A DNA stretch of 64,000 bases, taken from positions 11,812 to 75,811 of the forward strand of contig CAYRSC010000005.1 in the NCBI GenBank assembly GCA_964427155.1, read 5' to 3'. Below the pieces are notes generated by a model. It did not search any database, was not told the DNA's origin, and saw only the letters and a program-made list of their open reading frames with translations. The DNA is from Desulfothermus sp964427155. Its GTDB lineage: Bacteria; Desulfobacterota; Desulfovibrionia; Desulfovibrionales; Desulfothermaceae. Positions within the stretch are counted from its first letter, which is position 1, and each line of letters opens with the position of its first letter. A program made the translations under genes and the position numbers. Shown here piece after piece: positions 34,664-42,669 of this stretch.

Positions 34664-36115
34664 TTACTTTTCCCAAAAGTTACGCGAGAATAGGACCAGG
34701 AGGGTATATATCTCCAGCCTGCCCAATATCATACAAAAGCTGAGTACCCATTTTGCCATACCAGGAAGATGGGCATAATTGTCCATGGGTCCCACCCCTG
34801 CAAAGCCAGGTCCAATATTTCCCATGCACGCCACCGAGGCATAGAGGGAGGTCTCCATATCCACTCCCAGGGAAGTTAATATCACAAAACTCATCACAAC
34901 AATAATCAGGTAGAGGAAGAAAAAACTCCAGATACTCCCCATCACATCTGAAGATAGTTTTGTCTTACCCAGCTTTACAGAAAACACCGCCCTTGGATGG
35001 AGGACCTTTTTCACCTCACCCCTTATATGACGCCACATGACAACCATCCTCACCACCTTGATCCCTCCCCCTGTGGAACCTGCACATCCCCCAATGAACA
35101 TGGCTATAAGCAATATGGCCTTTGAAAGGGGTCTCCACTTCTCAAAATCTGCAGTTGCATATCCTGTGGTGGTGAGAATGGAAACTACCTGAAAGGATGC
35201 ATATTTGAGGGCATCTCCAAGTCCTTTATAGACCTCCCCCCACAGGTTCCAGGTAACTATACCTATCATGGCCAGGGTAATTCCAACATAATATCTGAAC
35301 TCTATGTCTCTAAAATAGGAACGAAAATCCCCCTGTAGCCCCTTAAAGTGGAGGGTAAAATTCGCCCCTGCCAGGAACATAAACACTGTGATCACCACAT
35401 GGATATAGGTGGAAGAATAGTGCCCTATAGAAAGATTCTTTGTGGAAAACCCCCCAGTGGCCATGGTTCCAAAGGTATGGGCAATAGAATCAAAAAGGCT
35501 CATTCCCCCTATCCGCAGGAGGAATATCTCCGCCAGCGTAAGCAAGAGGTAAACCTTCCACAATATAAGGGCAGTATCTTTAAGCCTTGGACTAAGCTTA
35601 TCAGGGAGTGGGCCTGGCACCTCGGCCCGATAGAGCTGCATCCCTCCCACCCCTAATAGGGGAAGGATTATAAGAGAAAGGAGGATAATCCCCATTCCTC
35701 CCAGCCAATGGGTAAGGCTCCTCCACATTAGAAGTCCCCTGGGAAGGGCCTCTATATTGCTCAACACCGAGGCCCCTGTAGTTGTCAGACCAGAGATGGT
35801 CTCAAAAAAACAGTCTGTAAAGGAAGGAAGAGAAGAACTAAAGAAAAAGGGTAGGGCACCTATCATACCCGCACCTATCCATGCCAGGGAGACAGTGGCC
35901 ATGGATTCCTTTACGCTTAAGCTCTCCCTGTCTATCCCTTTAAAAATTAGCACCAATCCTCCTCCAACCACCAAGGCAAAGGTGGAGGAGAATAGAAGCG
36001 GCAAAAAAGAGGCGTCCTCATACCAGAGGGCAAATAATAATGGAAAGAGCATAGCTGTCCCCATTATCATAAAGACAAATCCCAGGACATAGAGGACCAC
36101 CTTCCACCTTAACAT
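34664..36115 (-). CDS. trkH: Trk/Ktr potassium uptake channel subunit
   Basis: This 483-residue membrane protein has the four M-P-M repeats of TrkH-type K+ transporters. Selectivity-filter-like segments include TISGLTTTGASVLSN near 114, FGTMATGGFSTKN near 218, SILTTTGYATADF near 313 and ACMGNIGPGFAGVG near 434. Together with TrkA, encoded 2 bases upstream in the same minus-strand operon, it forms the K+ uptake system of the inner membrane. Confidence 0.95.
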   Translation of the reverse strand: MLRWKVVLYVLGFVFMIMGTAMLFPLLFALWYEDASFLPLLFSSTFALVVGGGLVLIFKGIDRESLSVKESMATVSLAWIGAGMIGALPFFFSSSLPSFTDCFFETISGLTTTGASVLSNIEALPRGLLMWRSLTHWLGGMGIILLSLIILPLLGVGGMQLYRAEVPGPLPDKLSPRLKDTALILWKVYLLLTLAEIFLLRIGGMSLFDSIAHTFGTMATGGFSTKNLSIGHYSSTYIHVVITVFMFLAGANFTLHFKGLQGDFRSYFRDIEFRYYVGITLAMIGIVTWNLWGEVYKGLGDALKYASFQVVSILTTTGYATADFEKWRPLSKAILLIAMFIGGCAGSTGGGIKVVRMVVMWRHIRGEVKKVLHPRAVFSVKLGKTKLSSDVMGSIWSFFFLYLIIVVMSFVILTSLGVDMETSLYASVACMGNIGPGFAGVGPMDNYAHLPGMAKWVLSFCMILGRLEIYTLLVLFSRNFWEK

Positions 36116-36117
36116 AG

Positions 36118-37467
36118 TTATCCTGTAATAAGATCTTCTATAGCAGAGATCTTACTTGCCCTGGAAAGGATAATTACCCTGTCTCCAGGATGAATAACAT
36201 CATCTCCCGTGGGGATGAGCACCTCCCCTCTTCGCACCATACACAGGATCACTGCCTCCCTGGGGAGAGATAATGCCTTTATAGGTCTGTCCACCAGAAA
36301 GGAATCCTCTCTGGCCACTATCTCCAGGGCCTCTGCATCTTCCTTAAGGGAGACACTTGATATTACTTTCCCCTTACGTACATATCTCAAAATGGAATTA
36401 GCGGCACACAACCTGGAACTCACCACATGCTCCAGCCCCAAGGCCCTTAACAGGGGCAGATAAAAATGTTTATTCACCCTGGTTATGGTATGAACCACCC
36501 CTAGCCTTTTTGCCAGGAGAGAACTCAGGACATTTGTCTCCTCATCCCCTGTTACAGAGATAACCACATCCATGTGTCCAGCATTCTCTTCTAACAGGAG
36601 TTTTTGATCAGTTCCATCCCCCTGGAGGACCATGGTGGAATCCAGTTCCTCTGCAAGGAACTCGCAGCGCTTTTTATCAAAATCTATGAGTTTAATATTT
36701 AATCCCCTCTTTTTTTCCAGGGACCTTGCCAGAGAAAAACCCACATTTCCCCCTCCAATTATTAAGATGTCCCTGGGGGGACTCTGGGCAAGTCCAAAAA
36801 AATCCATTACTTTCTTCTCATGGGTCTTATGACATACAAAATACACAATATCTCCCTGTTTAATGACATCCTCCCCTGAGGGAATAATCAACTCTTCCCC
36901 CCTAATTATCCCTCCCACAATAAATTCCCTTATCCCAATGGCATCTTTTATCTCTGCCAGGGAATGCTCCACCACAGGAGTCTCTTTCTTAATGGAGATG
37001 GCTATGAGTTTAATACCTATATCCATAAACTCGTAAATATCAATCGCTCCCGGGATTTCCAGTAGGTGTTTTATGTATTTCACCACCTCTTCTTCTGGAT
37101 TTATCACCATATCAATCTTTAAAAAATCCTTTATAACCTCTTCCTTATACAATAAGTAACCGGGATTTCTGATACGTGCCACCTTAAATATATTTGGCGC
37201 CAGGATGGAAGCAAAGGTAGATGCAATGAGATTTATCTCGTCACTGTTTGTCACCGACAGAAGCAAATCCCCTTCCCTTACTCCCGCCTTTTCCAGAATA
37301 CGGGGGTCATTTCCATCCCCACATATAATCTCCACATCAATAGTATCCTCTACCCTCGCGAGGACCTGAGGGTCCTTATCTATTACCACCACCTCCTTGT
37401 CCTCATCCACCAATCTTTTGGCAATATTAAAGCCAACATCCCCGGCACCAATTATTATTATTCTCAT
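36118..37467 (-). CDS. trkA: Trk system cytosolic nucleotide-binding subunit
   Basis: The 449-residue protein contains two RCK modules, each a Rossmann fold plus a C-terminal ligand lobe. The first begins MRIIIIGAGDVGFNIAKRL with acidic VVIDKD, and the second begins near 230 with ILIIGGGNVGFSLARSL. It gates TrkH in response to bound NAD(H) or ATP/ADP. The gene is 2 bases upstream of trkH. Confidence 0.96.
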   Translation of the reverse strand: MRIIIIGAGDVGFNIAKRLVDEDKEVVVIDKDPQVLARVEDTIDVEIICGDGNDPRILEKAGVREGDLLLSVTNSDEINLIASTFASILAPNIFKVARIRNPGYLLYKEEVIKDFLKIDMVINPEEEVVKYIKHLLEIPGAIDIYEFMDIGIKLIAISIKKETPVVEHSLAEIKDAIGIREFIVGGIIRGEELIIPSGEDVIKQGDIVYFVCHKTHEKKVMDFFGLAQSPPRDILIIGGGNVGFSLARSLEKKRGLNIKLIDFDKKRCEFLAEELDSTMVLQGDGTDQKLLLEENAGHMDVVISVTGDEETNVLSSLLAKRLGVVHTITRVNKHFYLPLLRALGLEHVVSSRLCAANSILRYVRKGKVISSVSLKEDAEALEIVAREDSFLVDRPIKALSLPREAVILCMVRRGEVLIPTGDDVIHPGDRVIILSRASKISAIEDLITG

Positions 37468-37500
37468 AAAAAGACCTCATAGTTTATGGGGCTTCTTTTC

Positions 37501-37528
37501 TTGACATTAGGGCAAAGTTCCTTACGAT
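37501..37528 (+). promoter_or_regulatory. Putative sigma-70 promoter of the second etf operon
   Basis: A perfect TTGACA (37501-37506), a 16-base spacer and TACGAT (37523-37528) lie about 110 bases before etfB. The leader contains small inverted repeats (CTCTC-AGTA-GAGAG, then GGGG...CCCC near 37590-37610) that could fold in the mRNA. Confidence 0.5.
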
Positions 37529-37638
37529 AACTTCTCATTGTGGCCTATATGGGGCCATTTTCTTCTCTCTCAGTAGAGAGGGGGTTATTTTATCCCCTTT
37601 GGTAAGAATAGACAACTTTAATCTCTACAACTTAAGGG

Positions 37639-38490
37639 ATGGTAGTAATTATGGGACTTAAGATGATAGTATTGGTAAAACAGGTGCCTGATACCTCTAA
37701 CATCACAGACAACGCCATGAAAGAGGATGGTACTGTAAATAGAGAGGCCCTTCCCGCCATTATAAATCCAGAGGACCTATGTGCCCTGGAGGAGGCCCTA
37801 AAGATAAAAGAGACCATTGGCGGAGAGATCACCGTAATATCCATGGGACCTCCAAAGGCAGAAGATGCCCTTAGATACTGTCTGGCAATGGGGGCCCATA
37901 GAGCGATACTTCTAAGTGACCGCAAGTTTGCTGCAGCAGACACCCTGGCCACCTCTTATACCCTCACGAAGGCAATTGAGAAGGTGGGAGATTTTGACCT
38001 TATTTTATGCGGCCGACAGGCAATAGATGGAGATACTGCACAGGTTGGACCCCAGGTGGCGGAAAAGCTCTCAATAAATCAATTCACCTTTGTACAGGAA
38101 ATAATTGAGATAACCAACCAGGAGATAGTAGTAAAAAGGGAAATTCCAGGGGGATATGAGATAGCAAAGGCCCCCCTCCCCATCCTCCTCACCATTACAA
38201 AGGAGAGCAACATTCCTCGTCCACCTTCAGTTAAAAGGGCTACAGCTGTGAAGGCCCTGAGGGCACAGGCACCTGAAGAGAAAAAACAAAAGGGAATATC
38301 TATTGAACTGTGGGACCATAAATATATAGGGGCCCAGGAGGATAGGTGTGGGTTAAAGGGATCTGCCACTAGGGTAAAAAAGGTGGAAAGCGTGGTCCTT
38401 ACCACTAGAGAGGTAAGGGAATACTCGTGTACCATTGAATCCATTAAGGATCTCGTGCAGGGCCTTGTGAAAGAACATATTCTGGGATAA
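37639..38490 (+). CDS. etfB: Electron transfer flavoprotein beta subunit (set 2)
   Basis: This EtfB is up to 283 residues long. In-frame ATGs at 37639, 37651 and 37663 are all possible; the family usually starts at MIVLVKQVPDTS, which would be 37663. The segment LCGRQAIDGDTAQVGPQV is of the form found in bifurcating and Fix/Car-type EtfB proteins, and INPEDLCALEEALK is also typical. This contrasts with set 1 (GAQADDGCAQVGG). It is the first gene of an etfB-etfA-acyl-CoA dehydrogenase operon. Confidence 0.94.
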   Translation: MVVIMGLKMIVLVKQVPDTSNITDNAMKEDGTVNREALPAIINPEDLCALEEALKIKETIGGEITVISMGPPKAEDALRYCLAMGAHRAILLSDRKFAAADTLATSYTLTKAIEKVGDFDLILCGRQAIDGDTAQVGPQVAEKLSINQFTFVQEIIEITNQEIVVKREIPGGYEIAKAPLPILLTITKESNIPRPPSVKRATAVKALRAQAPEEKKQKGISIELWDHKYIGAQEDRCGLKGSATRVKKVESVVLTTREVREYSCTIESIKDLVQGLVKEHILG

Positions 38491-38502
38491 GGGAGAATCT
38501 TT

Positions 38503-39531
38503 ATGCAAAAAAAGAGGAATGTGGCAGTATTTCTGGAAAATAGAGAAAAGGGTTTTGCCGATGTAAGCATAGAGCTTCTGGGAAAGGGGAGAAAACTGGC
38601 TGACACATTAAAGGGTAAACTAGTGGCATATGTAGCAGGACATGGCCTCCAGGGGCTGAAGAGACTAGGAGAATATGGTGTGGACAGGGTTATATATGTG
38701 GAATCTGAAGTATTGTCTTTCTATCGTACACTTCCCTATGCCAGGGCCATTCTTGCCATGGTCAAAAAGTCCCCCCCATATATACTCCTCTTTGGAGCCA
38801 CCACCATTGGAAGGGACCTTGCTCCCAGGGTGGCATCCTCCCTCAGGGCAGGGCTTACTGCAGACTGTACTGAATTGGAGATAGGGGATTATAAGATAGG
38901 AAAACTTAACTATTCTGATATCCTTTTACAGATAAGACCTGCATGGGGAGGAAATATAATTGCCACTATTGTCTCGCCCACATCATTTCCCTCTATGGCC
39001 ACAGTAAGAGAGGGGGTCATGGTGCCTCCCCCTATACAGAAAGGGAGAGAGGCAGAGGTGGAAAAGGTGGAGGTGAAGTTCTCTCCCTCAGATCTGGTCA
39101 CAGATATCCTAAAAAGGGTGGTTTCAGAGAAAAAAAGCGACCTAAAAGATGCCCGCATAATAATTGGGGCAGGGATGGGAGCGGCCAATGAGCAGAGTAT
39201 GAAATTGATCTTCAAACTGGCCCGACTCCTAAAGGCAGAGGTGGGAGGTTCTCGTCCCCTAGTGGACGCAGGTCTCCTGGATAAAGATAGACAAATAGGC
39301 CAGACAGGAGTAACAGTACGTCCAAATCTCTACATCGCCTGTGGTATCTCAGGCCAGATCCAACACCTGGCAGGGATTTCAGATGCCAAAAGGATACTGG
39401 CAATAAATATAGATCCAGAGGCACCTATCTTTCAGGTGGCTCATTATAAGATAGTAGGAGACCTAAATGAGGTAATTCCCCTCCTCATTGAGGCATATCA
39501 TGAGGTATTATCCAGTGAAAGAGCTACTTAA
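38503..39531 (+). CDS. etfA: Electron transfer flavoprotein alpha subunit (set 2)
   Basis: The 342-residue protein has the EtfA N-terminal domain and the C-terminal FAD domain: IIIGAGMGAANE near 223, GGSRPLVDAGLLDKDRQIG near 249, GVTVRPNLYIACGISG near 270, and INIDPEAPIFQVAHY near 304. It carries no N-terminal ferredoxin domain. It follows etfB by 12 bases and precedes an acyl-CoA dehydrogenase, with which it probably forms an electron-transfer complex. Confidence 0.95.
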   Translation: MQKKRNVAVFLENREKGFADVSIELLGKGRKLADTLKGKLVAYVAGHGLQGLKRLGEYGVDRVIYVESEVLSFYRTLPYARAILAMVKKSPPYILLFGATTIGRDLAPRVASSLRAGLTADCTELEIGDYKIGKLNYSDILLQIRPAWGGNIIATIVSPTSFPSMATVREGVMVPPPIQKGREAEVEKVEVKFSPSDLVTDILKRVVSEKKSDLKDARIIIGAGMGAANEQSMKLIFKLARLLKAEVGGSRPLVDAGLLDKDRQIGQTGVTVRPNLYIACGISGQIQHLAGISDAKRILAINIDPEAPIFQVAHYKIVGDLNEVIPLLIEAYHEVLSSERAT

Positions 39532-39559
39532 CCCATATTCCTCACGGAGGTAATAGCTG

Positions 39560-41251
39560 GTGTCAAACTTTTTTAAGGACAATAAGGATATAAATTTTCT
39601 CTTAACTCACCTGGATCTGTCAGAAATAATTACCCTTAAAGAAAAGGGATTTATAGATGCCCCCCAATTTGATTATGCACCCTCCTCTGTTGCAGAGGCC
39701 ATGGAAAATTACCATATCATCTTGGAGATCCTGGGAGAAATATGTGGAAAGACCATTTACCCAAATGCCAGAGAAGTAGATATTGAAGGGGCCAGATTTG
39801 AAAATGGAGAGGTATATTATGCCAAGGGGACCCAGGAGAACCTAAAAAGGCTTCGCCAGGCAGAGTTAATGGGATTCACCCTTCCCCGACGATATGGGGG
39901 ACTAAACCTTCCCAAGACCATCTATTCCCTGGCCATAGAGATGGTATCCAGGGCAGATGCATCTCTTATGAATCTATTTGGTCTCCAGGAAATAGCAGAC
40001 ACCATTTACAGGTTTGGAAATGAACAACAAAGAGAAAGATATCTTCCACGATTTGCATCTGGAGAGGTCTCAGGGGCCATGGCCCTCACTGAACCTGATG
40101 CAGGCTCTGACCTTCAGGCGGTCTCCATGAAGGCAGAACAGGGAGCAAATGGTATATGGTACCTTACTGGTGTAAAAAGATTCATCACCAATGGGTGTGG
40201 AAATATATTACTGGTGCTGGCGAGGTCAGAAAAGGGATCCAAGGGTGGTAGGGGTCTCTCCCTCTTTATATACGAGAGGGATCATACCATGCGCATAAGA
40301 CACATAGAGGAAAAATTAGGTATTCATGGCTCTCCCACCTGCGAACTGCAATTTGACAGATCCCCTGCAGAGCTTTTGGGAGAGAGGCGGATGGGATTGG
40401 TAAAATATACCCTGTCCCTTATGAACGGGGCAAGGCTTGCAGTATCTGCACAGGCAGTGGGGATAGCAGAGGCGGCTTATAGATGTAGCAAGGCTTATGC
40501 GGAAAGTAGGACACAATTTGGAGTTCCTATTTTGACCTTCCCTGCCATAGATGAGATGCTCTCTCTAATGAAAATAAAAATTGAGGCAGCCAGGAGACTG
40601 GTATTCTTCACATCAAATATGGTGGATCTAAAAGAATGTATGGAGGAAAACCTTAGCCACAAGAGTGGAGAGGGAAGGGAGCTGAAAAAAAGGATAAAGA
40701 AATATACGAAATTTTCCGCTCTACTAACACCCATGACAAAGATATTTTCCACTGAGATGGCAAATGAGATATGTTATGACGCCATCCAGATACACGGAGG
40801 GGTTGGATATACTAGAGATTTTGAGGTGGAAAGACTCTATCGCGATGCCAGAATAACCAACATATATGAGGGCACAACCCAGCTTCAGGTAATTGCAGCC
40901 ATTGGAGGCATTACCACAGGTGTAATCTTTGAATTGTTGAAAGACCTATCCCATGGTATAAAATCTTCCTACATCTCTATATTGAATGGGCTCACTAAAG
41001 AACTTAACAAGTGTGTGGAATATGTGAAAGTTAAGGATAACGAAACATTTAGAAGGCTTCACTCCAGAAGACTGGTAGAAATGGCAACACTTATAACTAT
41101 TGCCCATCTTCTTGCAGGCGATGCCCCGTTAACACAAGAAAGAGAAAGGCTTTTCTATGGCTATCTCCAGTGGTGCGAAGAAAAGATAGCACAATACAAA
41201 AAAAGGATCCTCTCTGATAGCGATAGGATATTGGGGATATGGAGAGAATAA
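39560..41251 (+). CDS. Acyl-CoA dehydrogenase partnered with ETF set 2
   Basis: The 563-residue protein has an N-terminal extension of about 70 residues, then the acyl-CoA dehydrogenase core: ALTEPDAGSDLQAVS near 175, EEKLGIHGSPTCEL near 255, the helical domain with ESRTQFGVPI, IQIHGGVGYTRDFEVERLYRD near 412, the catalytic Glu in NIYEGTTQLQ near 438, and a C-terminal extension. The start is GTG 39560, with GGAGG 9 bases upstream. It ends the second etf operon. Its length and extensions resemble the 605-residue dehydrogenase of the first etf operon more than short Bcd-type enzymes. Substrate is unknown. Confidence 0.93.
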   Translation: MSNFFKDNKDINFLLTHLDLSEIITLKEKGFIDAPQFDYAPSSVAEAMENYHIILEILGEICGKTIYPNAREVDIEGARFENGEVYYAKGTQENLKRLRQAELMGFTLPRRYGGLNLPKTIYSLAIEMVSRADASLMNLFGLQEIADTIYRFGNEQQRERYLPRFASGEVSGAMALTEPDAGSDLQAVSMKAEQGANGIWYLTGVKRFITNGCGNILLVLARSEKGSKGGRGLSLFIYERDHTMRIRHIEEKLGIHGSPTCELQFDRSPAELLGERRMGLVKYTLSLMNGARLAVSAQAVGIAEAAYRCSKAYAESRTQFGVPILTFPAIDEMLSLMKIKIEAARRLVFFTSNMVDLKECMEENLSHKSGEGRELKKRIKKYTKFSALLTPMTKIFSTEMANEICYDAIQIHGGVGYTRDFEVERLYRDARITNIYEGTTQLQVIAAIGGITTGVIFELLKDLSHGIKSSYISILNGLTKELNKCVEYVKVKDNETFRRLHSRRLVEMATLITIAHLLAGDAPLTQERERLFYGYLQWCEEKIAQYKKRILSDSDRILGIWRE

Positions 41252-41280
41252 AAAAAGGGCCCCTAGGGGCCCTTTCAACT
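41252..41280 (-). terminator. Terminator of the fadL-lipase operon
   Basis: A perfect 22-base palindrome, AAAGGGCCCC-TA-GGGGCCCTTT (41254-41275), is followed on the minus strand by a run of seven T. It lies between the convergent acyl-CoA dehydrogenase and FadL genes and may act weakly in the + direction too. Confidence 0.8.
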
Positions 41281-41294
41281 TATAAGACCTTTTT

Positions 41295-42656
41295 CTAAAA
41301 ATGATAGGAAATAGTAATACCTGCTCCCCAGATCTCCCCTTCTGCCCTGAGAGATACCTGTGAGTTTGGTCTAAAGGCATGATTTAATGCCTCACTTTCT
41401 CCTCCTATCTCCCTATCCTTCTCTGTGACGGTATATTGGAGTACAGTATCTATGGTCCACTTTTTTAGATTCAATCCCACACCTACAGAATAGGTCTTTT
41501 TGTCTGCATCAGGCCACATGTTGTCAAAGGTGTGGTCCGGGATAGGACTGGGATCATAAAAATATCCACACCTGAGGCTCAGGAGTCTAGTGGGTCTCCA
41601 CTCTATCCCCACCTTTACCTGTTTGGTATCCTCCCAGTCTCTGGGAATGACGTCTTGTTTTGCCCCCAATAGGGCTTGAAATGCCGGGTCCTTTATCTGG
41701 AGGGTCTGTTTATCCACAATAGACCAGTTGGTCCACACCACATCCACCTCCATTGATACCTTCTCATTAGGGGCATACCTGAGTCCCACCTGTACCTGTC
41801 TGGGATAATTTACATCGTCCAGGGATACATCTGTCTCAAATTTAGTTAATGTATATCCCTTTGCCGCCACCGCTGCTTTAAGAGCAGCCTGTTCCGCTGC
41901 AGATAGGTCCTTTAATTTTAAGGTACCATCAAAGGAGGCATCTGCCATACTCCTGTAGGTTATTCCAAGGGTAAGTTTGGGGGTAAACTTATACATTATC
42001 CCAATATTAAAGGAATAATTAAAGTCATCAGTAAGTTCCACCTCTTCTCTGGCAGTAATCCCATTTTGAAAAAGGGGATAAGAATTTAGGTAGGTACCAG
42101 CAGACCCCCTTCCCAAAGCCACACCAAATCCCACTGAAAGTTTATCATTGACCTTATAGGCCACAGTTGGAGTAACCACCATCCTCATATACCAGGATTC
42201 ATAGCAATCATAGGAAGCAGGATTTAGGAAGGGATTGGCAGTATCATCCCACCTTAAATGAAGTCCAAATGGGACATAAGAAGCAATGGCCAGCGTCCAC
42301 TTCTCGTTTAAGGGCATCACAAATCCCAGATGTGGCACCACCAACAGGGGAGACTCATCTTCAAAGTTCTCGGGGCCTAATACCACTGTCCCATTTTTTT
42401 CCACTTCAAACCCCTTGCCCTTTAGATTTGGATTCAAAATCATGGACCCCACAGAGACCACTTTGTCTTTAATCTGGGTTAGACCCGCAGGATTATAATA
42501 CACAGCATAAGGGTCATCAGCATAGGCAGCAAAGGCACCGCCCAGGGCGGTGGCCTTTGCTCCAATCCCATATGTATCCACATTGGCTGCAAATACCATA
42601 TTTGATGGAAATAAAAATAACCCTATAACTAATGCCAGGATTATGCCTCTCTTCAT
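41295..42656 (-). CDS. fadL: FadL/OmpP1/TodX-family outer-membrane transporter
   Basis: The 453-residue protein has a signal peptide (about 1-23, ending VFA), then the FadL hatch signature NVDTYGIGAKATALGGAFAA and YNPAGL (near 55). Alternating beta strands follow to a C-terminal Phe-ending strand (GAGITISYHF), as expected of an outer-membrane barrel. FadL moves long-chain fatty acids or hydrophobic compounds across the outer membrane. It is 13 bases downstream of a surface-lipase gene on the same strand, the same pairing as volA-fadL in Vibrio. Confidence 0.93.
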   Translation of the reverse strand: MKRGIILALVIGLFLFPSNMVFAANVDTYGIGAKATALGGAFAAYADDPYAVYYNPAGLTQIKDKVVSVGSMILNPNLKGKGFEVEKNGTVVLGPENFEDESPLLVVPHLGFVMPLNEKWTLAIASYVPFGLHLRWDDTANPFLNPASYDCYESWYMRMVVTPTVAYKVNDKLSVGFGVALGRGSAGTYLNSYPLFQNGITAREEVELTDDFNYSFNIGIMYKFTPKLTLGITYRSMADASFDGTLKLKDLSAAEQAALKAAVAAKGYTLTKFETDVSLDDVNYPRQVQVGLRYAPNEKVSMEVDVVWTNWSIVDKQTLQIKDPAFQALLGAKQDVIPRDWEDTKQVKVGIEWRPTRLLSLRCGYFYDPSPIPDHTFDNMWPDADKKTYSVGVGLNLKKWTIDTVLQYTVTEKDREIGGESEALNHAFRPNSQVSLRAEGEIWGAGITISYHF

Positions 42657-42669
42657 TATTTCCCCCTTA

